64,000 nt of DNA from Lathyrus oleraceus (lineage: Eukaryota; Streptophyta; Magnoliopsida; Fabales; Fabaceae): contig NC_066579.1 of the NCBI RefSeq assembly GCF_024323335.1, forward strand, positions 53,588,771 to 53,652,770, read 5' to 3'. The translations under genes and the position numbers were made by a program. Numbering within the stretch: position 1 is the stretch's first letter; each line of letters starts with the position of its first letter. The notes beneath the pieces were generated by a model that saw only the letters and a list, made by a program, of their open reading frames with translations, was not told the DNA's origin and ran no database searches. This document shows, piece after piece, positions 63,090-64,000 of this stretch.

Positions 63090-64000
63090 ATGGCATCCAC
63101 TATGAACAAATCTGTTATGGCTCAGTATGATTTCGACAATCCCATCTACCGAGCTGAAGAGGAGAGTGATGAAGACAGTGAACTCCCGAAAGAATTGGCT
63201 AGATTGTTGAAGCAAGAGGAAAGGGTCATCCAACCTCATCAGGAGGAGTTGGAGATTGTTAATCTTGGTACTGAGGATGCCAGAAGAGATATCAAGATCG
63301 GGGCTGCTTTGAAACCAGAGGTCAAGAGCAGGTTGATCGAGATGCTGAGAGAGTATATGGAGATATTCGCCTGGTCTTATCAAGATATGCCTGGGCTGAA
63401 TACTGATATTGTGGTTCATAGGCTACCTCTCAGAGATGATTGTCCTTCGGTTAAGCAGAAGCTTCGTAGAACGAGTCCTGATATGGCAGTAAAAATCAAG
63501 GAAGAGGTTCAGAAGCAGTTCGATGCGGGTTTCTTGTCAGTGACAACTTACCCACCGTGGGTGGCCAACATCGTTCCCGTGCCGAAGAAGGATGGCAAAG
63601 TCAGAATGTGTGTCGATTACCGGGATCTGAACAGAGCGAGTCCGAAAGATGATTTCCCATTACCTCACATTGATGTATTGGTGGATAATACGGCTCAATC
63701 CTCGGTATTCTCTTTCATGGATGGTTTCTCGGGCTATAATCAGATTAAGATGGCGCCAGAGGACATGGAAAAGACGACATTCATTACACCTTGGGGCACG
63801 TTCTGCTATAAGGTGATGCCATTTGGGCTGAAGAATGCCGGTGCTACCTATTAGAGGGTAATGACGACTCTCTTTCATGACATGATGCACAAAGAGATTG
63901 AAGTGTACGTGGATGATATGATTGCGAAGTCGTAGACGGAAGAGGAGCACCTGGTTAATTTGCAGAAGTTGTTTGACAGGTTGGTCAAGTTCAAACTGAG
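63090..64000 (+). pseudogene. Ogre reverse transcriptase, 5' part, two in-frame TAG codons
   Basis: Open from ATG 63090 (the frame may start at the splice acceptor). The acidic N-terminus leads into RT: FAWSYQDMPGL, SVKQKLRRTSPD, VPKKDGKVRMCVDYRDLN, FPLPHIDVLVDN, FSFMDGFSGYNQI, FITPWGTFCYKVMPFGLKNAGATY, then a TAG at 63852-63854. The frame continues to the catalytic YVDD at 63906-63917 and a second TAG at 63933-63935. Runs off the window. Motifs are otherwise conserved, so the stops are recent. Confidence 0.85.

Larger units (their letters stand above)
51419..64000 (+). mobile_element. Ogre-type giant Ty3/gypsy (Tat lineage) retrotransposon, 5' part
   Basis: 5' LTR starting TGTAGCACCTCAAATTTGC, primer site complementary to an Arg tRNA, a long leader, ORF1 of unknown function, gag-protease ORF, a short non-coding gap that in Ogre is an intron, and the reverse transcriptase start. 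This order (ORF1 before gag) and a 5-kb LTR are diagnostic of Ogre. Inserted into the protease region of the third Copia element; the 5 bp before it are GAGAT, whose partner lies outside the window. Confidence 0.92.

Overview
The window is plant nuclear DNA, very probably from a legume of the pea/vetch tribe (Fabeae). The reasons are GT-AG intron-rich genes, a very large Ogre-type Ty3/gypsy retrotransposon with an arginine-tRNA-type primer site and a separate ORF1, SIRE/Maximus-like Copia elements, and many small LTR (TRIM) insertions. The tribe assignment is inference. About a third of the window is three host genes and the rest is transposons and their debris.

Region 1 (1-18.3 kb, + strand): most of one long gene encoding a four-part metabolic fusion protein. 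It has two tandem 3-hydroxyisobutyrate-dehydrogenase-like NAD-binding domains, a four-carbon sugar-acid kinase (DUF1537/YgbK-type) domain and a class II aldolase domain. I resolved 41 exons (1343 codons plus stop); the first exon(s) lie before the window. Its introns hold several TRIM insertions with target duplications, a MITE-like element, a TTA microsatellite and two GC-AG splice junctions. Region 2 (18.3-36.3 kb): intergenic DNA, then two degenerate minus-strand Copia elements. Element A (about 19.93-28.37 kb) keeps gag and env-like remnants but has lost pol. Element B (28.37-36.26 kb) keeps one full LTR, gag remnants and an extra ORF.

Region 3 (37.3-39.9 kb, + strand): a complete five-exon aldose 1-epimerase (galactose mutarotase-like) gene, 339 aa. 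Region 4 (40.4-44.5 kb): a decayed Mutator-like element with about 100-bp terminal inverted repeats. It holds a broken transposase, a broken OTU-type cysteine protease whose catalytic Cys is Ser, and a third ORF that is still open. Region 5 (45.4-49.7 kb, - strand): a complete 11-exon VPS26C (DSCR3-like) endosomal retrieval gene, 315 aa.

Region 6 (50.1-64 kb, + strand): 0.4 kb upstream of the VPS26C start codon lies the 5' part of a Copia element. It is interrupted by an Ogre element whose 5' LTR (5.25 kb), primer site, ORF1, gag-protease and start of reverse transcriptase run off the window. The Ogre LTR contains a 529-bp stretch identical to VPS26C intron 2 - exon 3 - intron 3 sequence. This is the most unusual structural feature of the window. 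No wholly new enzymatic system was found. The best second-look items are that duplicated gene fragment, the matched exon pattern of the two dehydrogenase domains, the intron-to-intron copy in gene 1, the preserved third ORF of the Mutator-like element, and the GC-AG introns.
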